Positions 62,107 through 64,000 of a stretch of DNA of 64,000 nucleotides are shown here, piece after piece. A program made the position numbers and the translations under genes. How positions within the stretch are numbered: the stretch's first letter is position 1; every line of letters starts with the position of its first letter. Source of the DNA: Peristeroidobacter soli (GTDB lineage: Bacteria; Pseudomonadota; Gammaproteobacteria; Steroidobacterales; Steroidobacteraceae). The DNA lies in assembly GCF_004138485.1 (NCBI RefSeq), contig NZ_RYEV01000005.1, forward strand, positions 1 through 64,000, read 5' to 3'. The notes below the pieces were generated by a model, which searched no databases, had not been told where the DNA came from, and saw nothing but the letters and a program-made list of their open reading frames with translations.

Positions 62107-63702
62107 TCATCCGAAGAGTCCGTGCACGAACCACTGATACCGGGTGCTCAGGTCGCGAAAGATCCAGCATTCGATGCCGTCGCGCATGCGCGCTCGATAG
62201 TACGCGCGCCTTACGCTGCCGCTTTCCCAGGCTTCGGCCTCGATGGTCTCTGGGCTCGACGCGATTTGAAACTCGCCCGCTTCATACTCTCGCGTGGCGA
62301 GCTTTGGTTCACGCAATAGCCAGAATGGCCTGCGAGGTAAGTGCGCGGGAACCTGCGCGGATCTCGATGATTGCAGCGTCGAGCTCACTCGTTGGGCTCG
62401 TTCTGGGATGTGATCGGGGCGCACTGAGAGCGCCCGGATCGCGTGTGTGCCAAATCGACTTTGCAACTGTTCGAGCAGCCGTGCCTTGAGCTCCGGTGCG
62501 CTGCGTGGATCGGTGCGCGTGGCCGGGTCCATACCGAGCGACCGTGTATGTGGGCTGGCAACGAGCAGCCTCGGGGCATCGACCAGCACTTCACGAATCG
62601 GTGCCCGGAGGACGAGTCGGTCCAGATGTTCATGCAGGAGTCCTGCAAGATGATCAGTATCGGCAGTCGCCTGCTGTAATCGTAAGGCGAGTTTCGTTGC
62701 GCCCTCACGATGTTTGAGGGTGAGGTCCAACTCGTCTATCGCCCGGTCACTTTCAATGAGGTTGCGTTTCAGACGAGCCAGGGGGCGCTTCAGCATTTTC
62801 TCGAGCAGAGACGTCGTTTCAATCTCGAAGTCGAGCACCACTCGATCGCGATAACTTGGCGGTGTGGACCAGCCTCGATGAAGCCAACTTGTTCGACCCA
62901 GGGCCTGTTGTAGCTCTCGAACCGGGCCGGCACCGATGCGCCGCGCCAGGTCCTTCCGCGAAAGGCGCATCAGGTCCCCGATAGTGGTGATGCCGAAGCG
63001 AGCGAGTTGCAGCTCGACCGGGAGCGGCCATGCGAGGCTCGCGACAGGTAAGGTGCTGAGCGTATCTGCCAGTTCGCGCGGAAGGCACACGCGTGGCGTC
63101 GTTGAGGCTCGTGCGAGCCACTGAGCACTGCGGGCAGTAGGTGCAAGCGCTAGTTGCAGGCCGGCGTTCAGCGCACCAAGGTCCGACTGAATGCGCTCGA
63201 TGAGCCGGGTGGGGCCGCCGAACAGTCGGAAGCTACCACGCAACTCGAGCAGCACTTCGTTCGGCGGTTGGAGGCTGACGGCCGATGTATATTTCAGGCA
63301 GTCGGTCGCGACTCGCTCGAGCAGCTGTTTCTCCCCTCTCATCCGTCGTGCGACCAAGGTGAGTGAGGCGCACAGTGCGATGGCCGCATTCATGCGATGG
63401 CCGGGGCGCACGCCGTACTGCCATGCTCGTTCATTGCACGCGACAACATGTTTCAATCGGTCCTCTTCGACGACCGCCCACGGTGTCGCGTCAAGCGTAG
63501 CGCGTTGGGCTGGCGATACACCTTGGTACGCCGCTGCAAGTGCCAGGTCCGCGAAATGCAATGCCAGCCACGCTTGCGAGCGGCGCGGAGAGCAGGCCGC
63601 AGAAGTGGGTGAGGGCGACAGCTCGACCGACTTGAGTGCTGACTTGGAAGCGATCGTCTGTGCTGGTACGTCGAACAGCAATAATTGAGCAGCGGTTGCC
63701 AT
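62107..63702 (-). CDS. imuB: Y-family polymerase-like protein ImuB
   Basis: 531 residues. ImuB lacks catalytic acidic residues of Y-family polymerases and acts as an adaptor linking DnaE2 to the beta clamp. Recognisable parts: WLALHFADLALAAAYQG (N-terminal fold without DxD), VEEDRLKHVVACNERAWQYGVRPGHRM, FGITTIGDLMRLSRKDLARRIGAG (helix-hairpin), and the C-terminal WFVHGLFG. The first residues contain QLLLF (6-10), a clamp-binding motif, unusually near the start. Coupled to imuA by TAATG. Confidence 0.92.
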   Translation of the reverse strand: MATAAQLLLFDVPAQTIASKSALKSVELSPSPTSAACSPRRSQAWLALHFADLALAAAYQGVSPAQRATLDATPWAVVEEDRLKHVVACNERAWQYGVRPGHRMNAAIALCASLTLVARRMRGEKQLLERVATDCLKYTSAVSLQPPNEVLLELRGSFRLFGGPTRLIERIQSDLGALNAGLQLALAPTARSAQWLARASTTPRVCLPRELADTLSTLPVASLAWPLPVELQLARFGITTIGDLMRLSRKDLARRIGAGPVRELQQALGRTSWLHRGWSTPPSYRDRVVLDFEIETTSLLEKMLKRPLARLKRNLIESDRAIDELDLTLKHREGATKLALRLQQATADTDHLAGLLHEHLDRLVLRAPIREVLVDAPRLLVASPHTRSLGMDPATRTDPRSAPELKARLLEQLQSRFGTHAIRALSVRPDHIPERAQRVSSTLQSSRSAQVPAHLPRRPFWLLREPKLATREYEAGEFQIASSPETIEAEAWESGSVRRAYYRARMRDGIECWIFRDLSTRYQWFVHGLFG

Positions 63703-64000
63703 TACTCACCCGGTGATTGGTCCACGTCGGTTGGAGTAATGCGTACGATGCTCGGCCGACGCCCCTGAATTTTCAGTATCGATAGATCGAGCGCGGGGGC
63801 CTGCGCTCGGAGCGCTATTCTTAACGTTGCCGGCGAGGCGATGCGCGCCTCACTCATCGGCCGAAACAATACGCCAACACCACGGCCGGTCATGGCTGCA
63901 AGCTTGAGCGTGCGCAGCGCTGCAGTCTTCAGGCGTTGAGCCCATGCGACAACCGCAAGACATGCGCCCGAGCGTAGTGCCTGTGTCATGGCCCACTGCA
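63702..64000 (-). CDS. imuA: ImuA (RecA-like SOS protein), 5' end outside window
   Basis: The last 99 codons are present. RecA/SulA-like end: ACLAVVAWAQRLKTAALRTLKLAAMTGRGVGVLFRP followed by ASPATLRIALRAQAPALDLSILKIQGRRP, as in ImuA. Part of the SOS-induced imuA-imuB-dnaE2 cassette; any LexA site would lie beyond the right edge. Confidence 0.85.
   Translation of the reverse strand, partial: QWAMTQALRSGACLAVVAWAQRLKTAALRTLKLAAMTGRGVGVLFRPMSEARIASPATLRIALRAQAPALDLSILKIQGRRPSIVRITPTDVDQSPGE

Overview
The window is GC-rich chromosomal DNA from a Gram-negative proteobacterium. A type III secretion system (T3SS), a two-partner secretion system, many lipoproteins, TonB-dependent receptors and an imuA-imuB-dnaE2 cassette all fit a gammaproteobacterium of the Steroidobacter/Xanthomonadales kind. 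That placement is inference; there is no rRNA or tRNA to fix it. The combination of T3SS effectors with a galactan/galactose locus suggests a soil or plant-associated life.

Layout. (1) 1-5720: GloVer-repeat lipoproteins flanking a predicted zinc-protease T3SS effector. (2) 5981-14580: a block of probable T3SS effectors and chaperones: an ADP-ribosyltransferase-like protein, a second zinc protease, a helical-repeat protein, a leucine-rich-repeat (LRR) protein and a CesT-type chaperone. (3) 14754-19708: T3SS core genes sctR, sctS, sctT, sctU, a small chaperone-like gene and the secretin sctC. The ATPase, sctV, sctJ and needle genes are not in the window. (4) 19856-31204: a lipoprotein with a thaumatin-like domain, then a TpsB/TpsA two-partner secretion pair, a GT41 glycosyltransferase (the family of HMW1C adhesin glycosyltransferases) and a lipoprotein. 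(5) 31205-37534: a GT41 gene relic, another GloVer lipoprotein, a small putative effector, and a large lipoprotein with putative Ig repeats. (6) 37535-49936: a De Ley-Doudoroff-type galactose/galactonate cluster (kinase, aldolase, IclR regulator, dehydrogenase, MFS transporter, dehydratase, epimerase, lactonase) with a TonB receptor and a secreted GH16 hydrolase. (7) 51053-56108: a second TonB receptor and one polypeptide that fuses an ECF sigma factor to a FecR-like regulator. (8) 56754-58897: small DNA-binding proteins. (9) 59029-64000: dnaE2, imuB and the end of imuA, the SOS mutagenesis cassette.

The main finding is a shared promoter motif, GGAACC-N14/15-GTTAC(Y)CA, which I find by eye before at least ten transcription units. 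It precedes sctR, the chaperone-sctC pair, the chaperones, all the predicted effectors, the two-partner secretion operon 8 kb away, one GloVer lipoprotein and an isolated 176-residue gene near 33.7 kb. It resembles an ECF/HrpL promoter, but its -10 element differs from the classical hrp box. It defines a candidate T3SS regulon that joins injected effectors to a glycosylated surface adhesin. Other unusual items are a conserved N-terminal Cys-containing module on three unrelated effectors, a TpsA with an OmpA-like C-terminus, a bacterial thaumatin-like lipoprotein, and the sigma-FecR fusion.
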